In this document: positions 47,321 to 57,484 of the stretch, piece by piece
How the letters are laid out: each line of letters opens with the position of its first letter
Position numbering within the stretch: the first letter of the stretch is position 1
Origin: Duganella sp. CF517
GTDB taxonomy: Bacteria; Pseudomonadota; Gammaproteobacteria; Burkholderiales; Burkholderiaceae_D
Assembly: GCF_900110275.1 (NCBI RefSeq)
Contig: NZ_FODC01000007.1
Coordinates: forward strand, 62,001 to 126,000
Direction of reading: 5' to 3'
DNA length: 64,000 nt
Made by a program: the position numbers and the translations under genes
The notes under the pieces: model-generated
Told to the model about the DNA's origin: nothing
Database searches by the model: none
What the model saw: the letters and a program-made list of their open reading frames with translations, nothing else

Positions 47321-48687
47321 CGCTGCCGCATTACCTCTTCGATCTCCGCCACCGTCTTCGGCGCGGCCGCGCTCAGGATGGTGTGGCCGTCCGCTCCGAC
47401 CAGCACGTCGTCCTCGATGCGGATGCCGGTGTTCCAGTACTCCTCCGGCACGCCGTCGGCCGGGCGCACATAGATGCCCGGTTCCACCGTCAGCACCATG
47501 CCCGGTTGCAGCGCGCGCGAAGGTTTGCCGTCCGCGTTCACGTCGCGGTACAGGCCGACGTCGTGCACGTCCATGCCCAGCCAGTGCCCGGTGCCGTGCA
47601 TATAGAACCGCAGATAGTGTTTGTTGGCGATGACGTCGTCGACGCCGCCGTGGGCATCCTTGTTCAGCAGTCCCAGGTCGAGCATGCCCTCGGACAGCAC
47701 CCGCAGCGCCGCGTCGTGCGCGCCGGAATAGGGCAGGCCGGGGGCGATGGCCGCCAGCGCCGCCGATTGCGCCGCCAGCACCAGTTCATACAGCCGTTTT
47801 TGCGGCGCCGAATAGCGGCCGTCGACCGGGTAGGTGCGGGTGATGTCGGAGGCGTAGCCATCGAGCTCGCAGCCGGCGTCGATCAGCACCAGGTCACCGT
47901 GTTGGGTTTGCGCGTTGTTGGCGCTGTAGTGCAGCACGCAGGCGTTGCTGCCGGCGGCGACGATCGAGTTGTAGGCCGGCGCCTGGGCGCCGCTGCGGCG
48001 GAATTCGTACAGCAGCTCCGCCTCGATCTCGTACTCGAACATGCCGGGGCGCGAGGCGCGCATCGCCCGCGCGTGCGCGGCGCTGGAGATGGTGGCCGCG
48101 CGCAGCATGATGGCCTGCTCGCCGTCGTCCTTCAACAGGCGCATCTCGTCGAGCAGCGGCAGCAGGTCGACCGCGCTGGCGGGCGGCGTGACGCCGGTGC
48201 GCGCCATGCGCCGCACGTTGCCCAGCCAAAGCTTGATCTGGGCGTCGAGCGCCGGCTTGCTGGCCAGCGCGCAGTACAGCGCCGGCGCGTCGGCCAGCAG
48301 CTTGGTGATCTCGCCGTCGAGGTCTTCGACCGGGTAGGCGGCGTCGAAACCGAAGGCGGTGCGCGCGCCTTCCGGACCGTGGCGGAAGCCTTCCCAGATC
48401 TCGCGCTCGACGTTCTTGCGGCGGCAAAACAGGATCGAGCGCGCCGGCGCATCGTCGCCGCGCGCGGCCACCAGCACCACCACGCTTTCGGGCTCGGTAA
48501 AGCCGGTCAGGTAGTAGAAATAGCTGTCGTGCCGGTACGGATAGTCGCTGTCGCTGTTGCGCGCCACTTCCGGCGCCGTGCCCAGCACGGCCACCGCGCC
48601 GGCCGGCATCGCCGCCAGCACGCGCGCGCGGCGCGCGCCGTAGGTCGCTATCCGGGTTGCCATCGCGGTTGCCATCGCCGCCGCCAT
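47317..48687 (-). CDS. pepP: Xaa-Pro aminopeptidase (aminopeptidase P)
   Basis: 456 residues from an ATG overlapping murU's stop (ATGA); alternative ATGs 12 and 24 bases in. Pita-bread fold with metal ligands visible: LIDAGCELDGYASDITRTYP (two Asp), HGTGHWLGMDVHD (His), TVEPGIYV (Glu), RIEDDVLV (Glu). N-terminal YPYRHDSYFYYLTGF fits the family. Cleaves N-terminal residue before proline. It overlaps the ubiH-family gene by 4 bases. Confidence 0.94.
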   Translation of the reverse strand: MAAAMATAMATRIATYGARRARVLAAMPAGAVAVLGTAPEVARNSDSDYPYRHDSYFYYLTGFTEPESVVVLVAARGDDAPARSILFCRRKNVEREIWEGFRHGPEGARTAFGFDAAYPVEDLDGEITKLLADAPALYCALASKPALDAQIKLWLGNVRRMARTGVTPPASAVDLLPLLDEMRLLKDDGEQAIMLRAATISSAAHARAMRASRPGMFEYEIEAELLYEFRRSGAQAPAYNSIVAAGSNACVLHYSANNAQTQHGDLVLIDAGCELDGYASDITRTYPVDGRYSAPQKRLYELVLAAQSAALAAIAPGLPYSGAHDAALRVLSEGMLDLGLLNKDAHGGVDDVIANKHYLRFYMHGTGHWLGMDVHDVGLYRDVNADGKPSRALQPGMVLTVEPGIYVRPADGVPEEYWNTGIRIEDDVLVGADGHTILSAAAPKTVAEIEEVMRQR

Positions 48688-49430
48688 CAGCGCGCGCCCC
48701 TGGCGCCGGGCGCGATCGGGGCCGGCGGCGCGTTCAGCTTCTCGAGCTGTTCGACGGTGCCGACGTTGTGCCATTCGCCCTGGTACACTTCGCCGCCGAC
48801 CTGCTTGCTGTCGATGAACGAACGGATCAGCGGCCCCAGCTTGGCGTGCTCGCCCGGCGCGATGCCGTCGAACATGTCCGGCCGGTAGACGCCGATATTG
48901 CCGAAGGTCCACTTCGGCGCGCCGTCGGCGCTGTCGTTGGTGAGCGAATACATCGTCAGGCCGAAGTCGCCCTGCGGATGGAAGTCCGGGTTGGGCACCA
49001 GGTACAGCCAGCAGACGTCGCGCTGGTCGGCCGGGTAGGGCTTGCCCCACATGTCCTCGTCCTTGAGCACGTCCTTGACCTGCTCGAAGTCGAAGTACGG
49101 ACAATAGATGTCGCCCGACACGGCCACGAACGGTTCCTCGCCCAGCAGGTGGCGCGCGGTGGCGACGCCGCCGGCCGTCTCCAGCGCCGTTGCCTCGCGC
49201 GAGTACAGCAGCGTGGCGCCGTACTTGCTCCCGTCGCCCAGCTCGCGCTCGATCACGTCGCCCAGGTGGGCGGTGTTGATGACGATTTCGGTGATGCCGG
49301 CGCGCACCAGGTTGACGATGTGCCAGACGATCAGCGGGCGGCCGCGCACCTTGAGCAGCGGCTTGGGGCAGCTGTCGGTCAGCGGGCGCATGCGCTCGCC
49401 GCGCCCGGCGGCGAAGATCATCGCTTTCAT
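48687..49430 (-). CDS. murU: N-acetylmuramate 1-phosphate uridylyltransferase
   Basis: 247 residues, nucleotidyltransferase fold; MIFAAGRGERMRPLTDSCPKPL holds GxGxRxxPxT and the catalytic Lys region. In cell-wall recycling it joins MurNAc-1-phosphate to UTP, following AmgK. ATGA overlap with amgK upstream and pepP downstream supports coupling, and the amgK-murU pair fits the known pathway. Confidence 0.9.
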   Translation of the reverse strand: MKAMIFAAGRGERMRPLTDSCPKPLLKVRGRPLIVWHIVNLVRAGITEIVINTAHLGDVIERELGDGSKYGATLLYSREATALETAGGVATARHLLGEEPFVAVSGDIYCPYFDFEQVKDVLKDEDMWGKPYPADQRDVCWLYLVPNPDFHPQGDFGLTMYSLTNDSADGAPKWTFGNIGVYRPDMFDGIAPGEHAKLGPLIRSFIDSKQVGGEVYQGEWHNVGTVEQLEKLNAPPAPIAPGARGAR

Positions 49431-50512
49431 CAGAACGTGTAGCCGACTTGCGGCTGCTTGTCCTCGAGCGTGTCGAGCAGGCGCACCAGCGGCTTGAGGT
49501 CCTTGTAGCGGTTGGCCGTCTTGCGCACGTAGTCCATCACCGTCGGCAGGTCGCCCAGGTATTGCTGCTTGCCGTCGCGGTGGTACAGGCGGCAGAACAG
49601 GCCGAGGATCTTCAGGTGGCGCTGCAGGCCCATGTACTCGAAGTCCTTGTAGAAGGCGTCGATGTCCTGGTTGACCGGCAGGCCGGCCGACTTGGCGTGC
49701 TGCCAGTAGCGGATCGCCCAGTCCAGCACCAGTTCCTCGTCCCATTGCACGTAGGCGTCGCGCAGCAGCGAGGCCAGGTCGTAGGTGACCGGGCCGTACA
49801 GCGCGTCCTGGAAGTCGAGCACGCCCGGGTTGCCGGCGTCCATCCACATCAGGTTGCGCGAGTGGAAGTCGCGGTGCACGAACACCTGCTGCTGCGCCGT
49901 GACGTTGGCCAGGATCGCCTCGAACACGCCCTGCAGCTCGGCGCTTTGCTTGTCGGTCAGCGTGGCGCCCAGGTGCTTGCCGATGTACCACTCGGGGAAC
50001 AGGTTCATTTCGCGCAGCAGGAAGGCGCGGTCGTATTCGGGCAGCACGTCCGGCGCGCTGGTGGCCTGGAAGCGCACCAGCGACTCGAGCGCCTCGGCAT
50101 ACAGGGTCGAGGCGTTGTCGTGGTCGAGCACCTGCAGGTAGGTCGTCACGCCCAGGTCGGACATCAGCATGAAGCCGCGTTCGTAGTCGGTGGCGACGAT
50201 GCGCGGCACGGTGACGCCGGCCTGCGTGAGCATTTCGTCAACCTTGACGAAGCCCAGCACGTTTTCCCGCTCCGGCGGCGCGTCCATGACGATCAAGGTG
50301 GCGCCGAGCGACGCGCGGTGCGCGGCCAGCACGTCGACGCGGAAGTAGCGGCGGAAGCTGGCATCGGCCGAGGCCGGACGCGCCGTTGCCACATCGACCA
50401 CGTCCAACGTCGACAGCCAGGCGGCCAGCGCGTCCAGGCGGACATCGGCGGCGTTTGCGGTGGAGGGGGTTGCTCCAGATGTATCTGAAGTTAAATTCTG
50501 TAATAAAGACAT
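49430..50512 (-). CDS. amgK: N-acetylmuramate/N-acetylglucosamine anomeric kinase
   Basis: 360 residues from MSLLQNLTSD (an in-frame start 19 codons upstream would add an unconserved tail). Aminoglycoside phosphotransferase-type kinase: VFVHRDFHSRNLMWM with the catalytic Asp, GVLDFQDALYGPVTYDL with the metal-binding Asp, and a degenerate Gly loop. It makes MurNAc-1-phosphate for MurU. Divergent from lptD with TATAAT (50553-50558) in the 98-base gap. Confidence 0.9.
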   Translation of the reverse strand: MSLLQNLTSDTSGATPSTANAADVRLDALAAWLSTLDVVDVATARPASADASFRRYFRVDVLAAHRASLGATLIVMDAPPERENVLGFVKVDEMLTQAGVTVPRIVATDYERGFMLMSDLGVTTYLQVLDHDNASTLYAEALESLVRFQATSAPDVLPEYDRAFLLREMNLFPEWYIGKHLGATLTDKQSAELQGVFEAILANVTAQQQVFVHRDFHSRNLMWMDAGNPGVLDFQDALYGPVTYDLASLLRDAYVQWDEELVLDWAIRYWQHAKSAGLPVNQDIDAFYKDFEYMGLQRHLKILGLFCRLYHRDGKQQYLGDLPTVMDYVRKTANRYKDLKPLVRLLDTLEDKQPQVGYTF

Positions 50513-50610
50513 TAAGCGAACCGTGGAAACCGGCGTAAGGTGAAGATTCCCATATAATAAGGGATTCAAATCAAAAAATCGCCTTTCATGGTGTTTCCTC
50601 CCTTCTTTTC

Positions 50611-52884
50611 ATGAGTTGCATGCGCTGGCTACTGGCCCCCCCAACTACGCACCGCTGGGCGTACGCCCTGACCGCCATCGTCACCGTCTCGGCGGTGCCG
50701 TCGTACGCCTACGCCCAGGCCGCCGCGCCCAAGCCGCGCGCGCCGCGGGTGGAGGACCCGAACGCCGTCACCACCGTCATGGCCGAGGACATCAGCGGGC
50801 GCCCGGAGCGCGAGGTCGTGCTCGAGCGTAACGCCGAGATCGTCAAGGACCAGACCAAGGTGCAGTCCGACTACGCCTGCTTCCGCCAGGTCGAGAACGA
50901 GGTCGAGGCCCAGGGCGCCGTCAAGATCTGGCGCTGGGGCGACTATTACACCGGCACCGAGCTCAAGCTCAACATGGACAGCGGCAAGGGCTACATGCTC
51001 AGCCCCACCTACCGGATGGCGGCCAACAACGCCCAGGGCAGCGCCGAGCGCATCAATTTCATCAACGAGGACGAGGCGCAGGTCGTCAACGGCACCTACA
51101 GCACCTGCGAGGGCACCAATCCGGACTGGTACCTGCGCTCGAGCACGCTCAACCTCGATTCCGGGCGCGACGTCGGCACCGCCAGCCACACGGTGGTGTA
51201 TTTCAAGGACGTGCCGATCCTCGGCACGCCGGCGCTGTCGTTCTCGCTGTCGGGCGCGCGCCGCTCCGGCTGGCTCTCGCCGACGCCGGGCGTCGGCTCG
51301 CGCACCGGCCCCGAGCTGGTGGTGCCGTATTACTTCAACATCGCCCCCAACCGCGACCTAACCCTGTTCCCCAAGATCATCACGCGGCGCGGCTTCCAGC
51401 TCGGCGCGCACGGGCGCTACATGGGCGAGACCGACGGCGGCCTGTACCAGGGCGACACCTACGCCGAGTACCTGCCGCACGACAAGAAATACGTGCCGGA
51501 GAAGCCGGGCGGCTCGACCGACCGCTGGACCGTGCGCTCCAGCCACAAGCAGGACATCACCGAGGACTGGGCGTTCTCGTGGAACCTGCGCGCGTCGTCG
51601 GACAACAACTATCCGAACGACTTCTCCAAGACCGTCTCGAGCTCGACCGAGCGCCAGCTGCTGCGCGAATTGCGCACCGACTACCACGGCGACATCTGGA
51701 CCCTGACCGCGCGCGTGCAGAAATACCAGGTGCTGCAGGATCCGGCGTCGGTGACCGACCGCTCGCTGTTCGTCACGCGCCCGTACGACCGCCTGCCGGC
51801 GATCAATTTCCACGCCGGCCAGTACGACGTGCTGGGCGGCTTCGACTGGGCCTTCGACAGCGAACTGACCCGTTTTAGCCACCCGACCGAAATCAACGGC
51901 ACGCGCCTGGTGGGCATTCCGCAGCTGAGCTACCCGATCGTCGGCCCCAGCTACTTCATCACGCCCAAGGTCATGGTCAACCTGGCCAGCTACTCGCTCG
52001 ACAGCTACGGCGCGCAATCGTCGCGCAACCTGTCGCGCGCGGTGCCGACCGTCTCGCTCGATTCGGGCCTGGTGTTCGAGCGCGACGTCACGTTCCAGAA
52101 CAAGGAAATGACGCAAACGCTCGAGCCGCGGCTGTTTTACGTCAAGACGCCGTACCGCGACCAGAGCGCGTTCCCGACCTTCGACACCGATGCGGCCACG
52201 TTCAACTTCAGCCAGATCTTCAGCGAGAACCGCTTCGTCGGCTCGGACCGCATCGGCGACGCCAACCAGCTCACCGCCGCGCTGGTGTCGCGCTTCCTCG
52301 ACGCCGCCGGCGCCGAGCAGCTGCGCCTGGCGTTCGGCCAGCGCTTCTACTTCGAGGACCAGCGCGTCCAGCTGGCCTCGACCACGCCGGTCAGCGAGGC
52401 CCGCTCCGACATCCTGCTCGCCGCCAACGGCCGCATCTCCGAGCATTGGGGCTTCGACAGCGCGCTGCAGTACAATCCCAGCCAGAGCCGGGTGGTATCG
52501 CAAAGCTACACGGCGCAATGGATCCCGGCGCCCAAGAAAGTGTTCAACGTCGGCTACCGCTACCTGCGCAACAGTTTCAAGAACATCGAGGTCTCGAGCC
52601 AGTGGCCGATCTTCCAGCGCTGGTACGGCGTCGGCCGGGTCAGCTACTCGATGCAGGACAGCAAGATCCTCGAAAGCCTGATCGGTCTCGAATACAAGGC
52701 CGACTGCTGGGTGTTCCGCGTGGGCGGCCAGCGTTTCGTGACGACGTCGACGACGGCGTCGACGCCGATCTTCTTCCAGCTCGAGCTCAACGGCCTGTCG
52801 CACCTGGGCGTGGGCAGCCCGATCGAGGCGATGAAAAACAGCATCCCGGGGTATCAGCGTTTGAACGAGGGCTACGGCCGCTAA
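50611..52884 (+). CDS. lptD: LPS-assembly protein LptD
   Basis: 757 residues: signal peptide ending YAYAQ (about 1-36), OstA/LptA-like jellyroll (about 60-180: VLERNAEIVKDQTKVQSDYA onward) with Cys residues (ADYACFRQ and STCEGTN), then a beta barrel to the C-terminus with cysteine near the end (EYKADCWVF). It inserts lipopolysaccharide into the outer membrane with LptE. The surA-pdxA-rsmA run follows, as in many proteobacteria. Confidence 0.96.
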   Translation: MSCMRWLLAPPTTHRWAYALTAIVTVSAVPSYAYAQAAAPKPRAPRVEDPNAVTTVMAEDISGRPEREVVLERNAEIVKDQTKVQSDYACFRQVENEVEAQGAVKIWRWGDYYTGTELKLNMDSGKGYMLSPTYRMAANNAQGSAERINFINEDEAQVVNGTYSTCEGTNPDWYLRSSTLNLDSGRDVGTASHTVVYFKDVPILGTPALSFSLSGARRSGWLSPTPGVGSRTGPELVVPYYFNIAPNRDLTLFPKIITRRGFQLGAHGRYMGETDGGLYQGDTYAEYLPHDKKYVPEKPGGSTDRWTVRSSHKQDITEDWAFSWNLRASSDNNYPNDFSKTVSSSTERQLLRELRTDYHGDIWTLTARVQKYQVLQDPASVTDRSLFVTRPYDRLPAINFHAGQYDVLGGFDWAFDSELTRFSHPTEINGTRLVGIPQLSYPIVGPSYFITPKVMVNLASYSLDSYGAQSSRNLSRAVPTVSLDSGLVFERDVTFQNKEMTQTLEPRLFYVKTPYRDQSAFPTFDTDAATFNFSQIFSENRFVGSDRIGDANQLTAALVSRFLDAAGAEQLRLAFGQRFYFEDQRVQLASTTPVSEARSDILLAANGRISEHWGFDSALQYNPSQSRVVSQSYTAQWIPAPKKVFNVGYRYLRNSFKNIEVSSQWPIFQRWYGVGRVSYSMQDSKILESLIGLEYKADCWVFRVGGQRFVTTSTTASTPIFFQLELNGLSHLGVGSPIEAMKNSIPGYQRLNEGYGR

Positions 52885-52968
52885 AGCAAGGCATCCGGGC
52901 GCGCATCGTCCCCTGTGCGGGGCGCGCGCCTTTTGATTTTTTTACACCTGACTCATGAGCGTTCCACC

Positions 52969-54447
52969 ATGCGTAATGCCAGTATGTACCAAATGAAGCT
53001 ACTCGCCGTCCTGTTGTGCACCACCGCCCTGGGCGGCTGCAGCCTGTTCTCGAAAAAACCGGCGCCGGCGCCGGCCGCCCCCGCCGTCACCACCCCGGCC
53101 GCGCCCGCCGCCACCGGCGCGGCCGCCGCCAAGGCCGATGCCAAGGCCGACGGCAAGGGCTTCATTCCGCCCGGCTCGTCGAGCAACGTCGCCATCGACT
53201 CCATCGTCGTCGTCGTCAACGACGACGTCATCACGCAGCGCGAGCTGGCCAACCGCATCAAGACCGTCACCGCCCGCATGCAGGCGCAGAAGGTGCAGAT
53301 GCCGGCCGCCGCCGACCTGCAGCGCCAGCTGCTCGAGCGCATGATCGTCGAGCGCGCCCAGCTGCAGATGGCCAAGGAGATGGGCGTGCGCGTCGACGAC
53401 ACCCAGCTCGACCGCGCGATCGGCCGCATCGCCGAGGCGCAAAAGCTCAGCGTGCAGGACTTCCGCAACCAGATGGAAAAGGATGGCACGCCGTTCGCCG
53501 CGTTCCGCGAGGAGATCCGCGAAGAGATCATCATGCAGCGCCTGCGCGAGCACGAGGTCGACGCCAAGATCCAGATCTCCGACGCCGAGGTCGACAGCTT
53601 CATGGCCGCCGAGAAGGCCGCCGCCGCCGAGCAGTTCGAGATCAACATCGCGCAAATCATGGTGCGCATCCCGGACAACGCCACCGCCGAGGTGATCGCC
53701 CAGCGCCGCGCGCGCGCCGAGGAAGTGATGCGCCAGCTGCGCACCGGCGCCGACTTCGCCAAGATGGCCGCCACCTATTCGGACGCCAGCGACGCGCTCG
53801 ATGGCGGCGCGGTCGGCTGGCGCCTGCCCGAGCGGCTGCCGCCGGTGTTCGCCGAGGCGCTGGTCAAACTCAAACCGGGCCAGGTCACGCCGATCATCAA
53901 AAGCACCGGCGCCTTCCACATCCTGAAGGCGGTGGACCGCCGCAGCGTGGCCGAGGCCCAGGCCGCCCAGTCGGTGCAGCAGACCCACGCGCGCCACATC
54001 CTGATCAAGGTGACGCCGACGATGAGCGCGGCCGACGCCAAGCGCAAGCTGGCCGAACTGAAGGAACGCCTCGACAACAACGCCGCCAAGTTCGAGGACC
54101 TGGCGCGGCTGGTGTCGAACGACGGCTCGGCCGCCAAGGGCGGCGACCTGGGCTGGCTGTACCCGGGCGACACGATGCCCGAGTTCGAAGCGGCGATGAA
54201 CAACCTGAAAATCGGCGAAGTGTCGCAGCCGGTCGAGACCAGCTTCGGCGTGCACCTGATCGAGGTGCTCGAGCGCAAGAGCGACGATGTTTCCAAGGAG
54301 CGCGAGCGCAACAACGCGCGCCAGGCCATCCGCGAACGCAAGATGGAAGAGGCGGCCGAGAGCTGGCAGCGCGAAGTGCGCGACCGCGCCTACGTCGAGT
54401 TCCGCACCGAAGAGGGCGCCGCCGCCGCGGCGGCCGCGAAACAGTAA
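52969..54447 (+). CDS. surA: Periplasmic chaperone/peptidyl-prolyl isomerase SurA, with a lipobox
   Basis: 492 residues from [20 protein letters not shown]. The N-terminal domain (about 85-240, [18 protein letters not shown]) and two parvulin domains (about 230-330 [12 protein letters not shown]; 335-435 [13 protein letters not shown]) are in the usual order. Unusually the signal peptide ends in a lipobox (LGGC, Cys about 24) with Ser at +2, followed by an Ala/Pro-rich linker of about 35 residues, so the chaperone is predicted to be anchored, likely in the outer membrane. It helps fold barrel proteins such as LptD encoded just upstream. Confidence 0.93.
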   Translation: MRNASMYQMKLLAVLLCTTALGGCSLFSKKPAPAPAAPAVTTPAAPAATGAAAAKADAKADGKGFIPPGSSSNVAIDSIVVVVNDDVITQRELANRIKTVTARMQAQKVQMPAAADLQRQLLERMIVERAQLQMAKEMGVRVDDTQLDRAIGRIAEAQKLSVQDFRNQMEKDGTPFAAFREEIREEIIMQRLREHEVDAKIQISDAEVDSFMAAEKAAAAEQFEINIAQIMVRIPDNATAEVIAQRRARAEEVMRQLRTGADFAKMAATYSDASDALDGGAVGWRLPERLPPVFAEALVKLKPGQVTPIIKSTGAFHILKAVDRRSVAEAQAAQSVQQTHARHILIKVTPTMSAADAKRKLAELKERLDNNAAKFEDLARLVSNDGSAAKGGDLGWLYPGDTMPEFEAAMNNLKIGEVSQPVETSFGVHLIEVLERKSDDVSKERERNNARQAIRERKMEEAAESWQREVRDRAYVEFRTEEGAAAAAAAKQ

Positions 54448-54469
54448 TCCGGCCGTCAAGGGAGCACGC

Positions 54470-55594
54470 ATGGGCGCCACTTCATCCACCGGGCGCACGG
54501 ACGTGGCCCCGTCGTTCCCCGCCCGCCGGCGCCAGGGACGGCCGGTCGTCGCCGTCACCGTCGGCGAACCGGCCGGCATCGGCCCGGAGATCGCGATCCG
54601 CGCCGCCTGGGCGCGCCGCCACGCGGTCGACTGCGTGCTGCTGGGCGACGCCGCCTTCCTGTCCATGATCGCCGCCGACATCGACCCGGCCATCCGGCTG
54701 TCGGCGCTGTCGCTGCAGGCGGTGCGCAACGGCGGCCTGCCGCACTTCGGTCCCGAACGCCTCAGCGTGATCGACGTGCCGCTCGACGCCCACGTCGTGC
54801 CGGGCAAACTCGACAAGAACAACGGCCGCGCCGTGCTGGCCACCCTGGACGCCGCCATCGAAGGCGTGCGCGCCGGCTGGTTCGAGGCGGTCGTCACCGC
54901 GCCGCTGCAAAAGAGCACCATCAACGACGCCGGCGTCGCCTTCTCCGGCCACACCGAATACTTCGCCGACCGGACCGGCACCGCGCAAGTGGTGATGATG
55001 CTGGCCGGCCAGCCGCCGGCGCCGGCCGGCGGCGCGCTGCCGCCGCCGCTGCGGGTGGCCCTGGCCACCACCCACCTGGCGCTCAAGGACGTCGCCGCCG
55101 CCCTCACGCAAGCGGGCCTGGCGCGCGTGCTCGACATCCTCGACGGCGACCTCAAAAGCAAATTCGGCATCGCCGCCCCGCGCATCCTGCTGTGCGGCCT
55201 GAACCCGCACGCGGGCGAGGGCGGCTACCTGGGGCGCGAGGACATCGACGTCATCGCCCCGGCGATCGCGGCGGCGCGGGCGCGCGGCATCGACGCCCGC
55301 GGCCCGTATCCGGCCGACACGCTGTTCCAGCCCAAGTACCTGAAGGACGCCGACTGCGTGCTGGCGATGTACCACGACCAGGGGCTGCCGGTGCTCAAGT
55401 ACGCCACGTTCGGGCAGGGCGTCAACATCACGCTCGGCCTGCCGCTGATCCGCACCTCGGTCGACCACGGCACGGCGCTCGACCTAGCCGCGCAAGGCCT
55501 CGGGCTGGCCGACTGCGGCAGCATGGAGGCGGCCATCGCCACCGCGCTGGCGATGGCCGACGCCGTCGCCGGCGCTTCAACATTCCCTAATTAG
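54470..55594 (+). CDS. pdxA: 4-hydroxythreonine-4-phosphate dehydrogenase
   Basis: 374 residues, NAD-dependent step of the DXP-dependent vitamin B6 pathway. [19 protein letters not shown] at the N-terminus; metal-binding His in [10 protein letters not shown] and [12 protein letters not shown]; all typical. GGAG precedes the ATG. Sits in the usual surA-pdxA-rsmA order, 22 bases after surA. Confidence 0.96.
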   Translation: MGATSSTGRTDVAPSFPARRRQGRPVVAVTVGEPAGIGPEIAIRAAWARRHAVDCVLLGDAAFLSMIAADIDPAIRLSALSLQAVRNGGLPHFGPERLSVIDVPLDAHVVPGKLDKNNGRAVLATLDAAIEGVRAGWFEAVVTAPLQKSTINDAGVAFSGHTEYFADRTGTAQVVMMLAGQPPAPAGGALPPPLRVALATTHLALKDVAAALTQAGLARVLDILDGDLKSKFGIAAPRILLCGLNPHAGEGGYLGREDIDVIAPAIAAARARGIDARGPYPADTLFQPKYLKDADCVLAMYHDQGLPVLKYATFGQGVNITLGLPLIRTSVDHGTALDLAAQGLGLADCGSMEAAIATALAMADAVAGASTFPN

Positions 55595-55603
55595 AAGAAC
55601 ACC

Positions 55604-56374
55604 ATGAAACACGTAGCCCGCAAACGCTTTGGCCAGAATTTCCTGCACGACAAATACGTCCTGTCGAGCATCACCGAGGCGATCGCGCCGGCGCCGGACG
55701 ACGCCATGGTCGAGATCGGGCCCGGCCTGGGCGCCATGACCGAGCAGCTGATGCGCACGCTCAAGATGATGCACGTGGTCGAGCTCGACCGCGACCTGGT
55801 CGCGCGGCTGGAAAAGACCTACAACCCGGCCAAGCTGACGATCCACGCCGGCGACGCGCTCAAGTTCGACTACGGCACCATCCCGGTGCCGGCGGGCGAG
55901 AAGTTGCGCATCGTCGGCAACCTGCCGTACAACATCTCCAGCCCGTTGCTGTTCCACCTGGCCACGTTCGCGCCGCTGGTCAAGGACCAGCACTTCATGC
56001 TGCAAAAGGAGGTGGTCGAGCGCATGGTGGCCGAGCCGGGCAGCAAGACCTACGGCCGCCTGTCGGTGATGTTGCAATGGCGCTATGACATGTCGCTGCT
56101 GTTCGTGGTGCCGCCGGAAGCGTTCGATCCGCCGCCGAAGGTCGAATCGGCGATCGTGCGCATGATCCCGGTGGCCGAGCAACTGCCGTGCGACGGCCCG
56201 ACCTTGGAGGCGGTGGTATTGAAGGCGTTCTCGCAACGCCGCAAGGTGATCCGCAACTGCCTGGCCGGCATGTTCAGCGAAGCGCAGATCGTCGCAGCGG
56301 GCATCGACCCGACCCACCGTCCGGAAACGGTCTCGTTGGCCCAATACGTCGCCCTCGCCAACCTCCTCAAATAA
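55604..56374 (+). CDS. rsmA: 16S rRNA dimethyladenosine transferase
   Basis: 256 residues (KsgA). [14 protein letters not shown] at the N-terminus, SAM site [13 protein letters not shown], and the catalytic [12 protein letters not shown]. It dimethylates two adenosines near the 3' end of 16S rRNA. Starts 9 bases after pdxA. The 56-kb repeat cluster begins 9 bases after its stop. Confidence 0.97.
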   Translation: MKHVARKRFGQNFLHDKYVLSSITEAIAPAPDDAMVEIGPGLGAMTEQLMRTLKMMHVVELDRDLVARLEKTYNPAKLTIHAGDALKFDYGTIPVPAGEKLRIVGNLPYNISSPLLFHLATFAPLVKDQHFMLQKEVVERMVAEPGSKTYGRLSVMLQWRYDMSLLFVVPPEAFDPPPKVESAIVRMIPVAEQLPCDGPTLEAVVLKAFSQRRKVIRNCLAGMFSEAQIVAAGIDPTHRPETVSLAQYVALANLLK

Positions 56375-56383
56375 CCCCACCCC

Positions 56384-56408
56384 GGGGTCAGTGCCGACAT
56401 TCGGACAC
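56384..56408 (+). repeat. Solo left arm of GGGGTCA inverted-repeat family (class B)
   Basis: 25 bases beginning GGGGTCAGTGCCGACATTCG. No right arm in reach; followed by GACCTCGTCTTTCCCAGCGG, a diverged form of the loop of the full copy downstream, so it is a truncated copy. Confidence 0.85.
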
Positions 56409-56439
56409 GACCTCGTCTTTCCCAGCGGGGTCACCCAGC

Positions 56440-56525
56440 GGGGTCAGTGCCGACATTCGGACACGACCCCGTCTTTCAGTCCAGCGGTACGGTTGAGGCG
56501 GTGTCCGAATGTCGGCACTGACCCC
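56440..56525. repeat. Complete copy of GGGGTCA inverted-repeat family (class B)
   Basis: 86 bases: left arm 56440-56464, loop with CGTCTTTCAGTCCAGCGGTA and TTGAGGCG, right arm 56501-56525 (GTGTCCGAATGTCGGCACTG, then ACCCC). Arms match perfectly. A tract of CCCGCTGTTTTTTACG follows, which could terminate rsmA transcripts. Confidence 0.92.
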
Positions 56526-56560
56526 CGCTGTTTTTTACGCTGACACCCGCTGTTTTTTAC

Positions 56561-56621
56561 GACCCCGTCTTTCAGTCCAGCGGTACGGTTGAGGCGGTGT
56601 CCGAATGTCGGCACTGACCCC
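56561..56621. repeat. Duplicated right half of the class B inverted repeat
   Basis: Bases from GACCCCGTCTTTCAG through the right arm repeat those at 56465-56525 with a 96-base offset; the identity runs on through CCGCTGTTTT at least to 56628. It is a direct duplication without a left arm. Confidence 0.9.
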
Positions 56622-56646
56622 CGCTGTTTTGCTAAAAGCGACAGAC

Positions 56647-56675
56647 AAAAAAAAGCCCGCTGGTGAAAGCGGGCT
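56647..56675 (-). terminator. Intrinsic terminator for the lipoprotein gene pair
   Basis: AGCCCGCT (56654-56661) and AGCGGGCT (56668-56675) with loop GGTGAA; on the minus strand followed by an eight-T run. It is 133 bases past the stop of the 215-residue lipoprotein gene. Confidence 0.88.
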
Positions 56676-56807
56676 AAATCCAATTCCTTTGCAAGAAGTG
56701 GAGGAGACAAGTACAGTATGCTGCGTCGCGGTATATCACGCCACTTTATTTTTCACATATCGAACATCAGGTATGTGAATATCTGCGGTCTCCCCCGGCT
56801 TCCAGGC

Positions 56808-57455
56808 TTATTTAGGCTTGCACTCCACCAGCAGATTGGTCACGGCCGATTCGCCCATGACGCCCACGCCGTTCTTCACGGTGCAGGTGATGTCCGCCGA
56901 GCTCAGCGTCGTGTCCGGGTGGATCGTTACGCCATACGACTGGCCGTCGGCCACGTTGGTGCTGAATGCGAAATCGCCGGCGCCGGTGGCGTCGGTCGGG
57001 CTGGTCAGGGTGACGGCGCCGCCGGCCGAGCCGTTCAGCAGCGTCACGGTGCGCAGCACGGCCGGCGTGGTGCCGACGGCGGCGCTCACGGGGAACAGTC
57101 CCGTGAACTGGCCGCCGAGCGTATAGGCCCTGCGTACGCACGAGATCGCCACGGAGATGGCCACCGTCTGGCCGGCCGAACCGGTGTTGATGGTGTCGAA
57201 ATTGCAGGCCATGTGCTCCGGCTGCTGGGCGAACGTGACGGCGTAGCTGGTGCCGTAGCCGATCTGGCGCGGGAACGCGAAGGTGGTCGCGCCGGCCGGG
57301 ATCGAAATGGTTTCGCCGCCATTGCTCAGCTGCAGGCCGGGCGTGGCCAGGCCGTTGATCGTGCCTTGCACCGTGTATTGCGCCTTGCCGCCGCAGCCGG
57401 CCACCAGGGCCGCCGCGCTCAGCGCCACGATGGCGCCCAGATACGATAATTTCAT
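56808..57455 (-). CDS. Lipoprotein with two beta-sandwich repeats
   Basis: 215 residues from MKLSYLGAIVALSAAALVAG; lipobox VAGC with Gly at +2 and +3. Two repeats of a small beta-sandwich type: first (about 28-105) GTINGLATPGLQLSNGGETI; second (about 106-215) with DATGAGDFAFSTNVADGQSY. Each repeat ends with a Cys in V-x-C (ISC, VEC). Paralogue of the next gene. Function unknown; surface or periplasmic binding is plausible. An in-frame start 4 codons upstream is possible. Confidence 0.75.
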   Translation of the reverse strand: MKLSYLGAIVALSAAALVAGCGGKAQYTVQGTINGLATPGLQLSNGGETISIPAGATTFAFPRQIGYGTSYAVTFAQQPEHMACNFDTINTGSAGQTVAISVAISCVRRAYTLGGQFTGLFPVSAAVGTTPAVLRTVTLLNGSAGGAVTLTSPTDATGAGDFAFSTNVADGQSYGVTIHPDTTLSSADITCTVKNGVGVMGESAVTNLLVECKPK

Positions 57456-57484
57456 GTAATTCTCCAAAGATTGAGCCAGCGTGT

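Noticed and set aside
56384-56634. CRISPR array at the 56-kb repeat cluster
   Set aside because: Repeats are inverted arms with unequal spacing and duplicated loops, not regular direct repeats with unique spacers; no cas genes.
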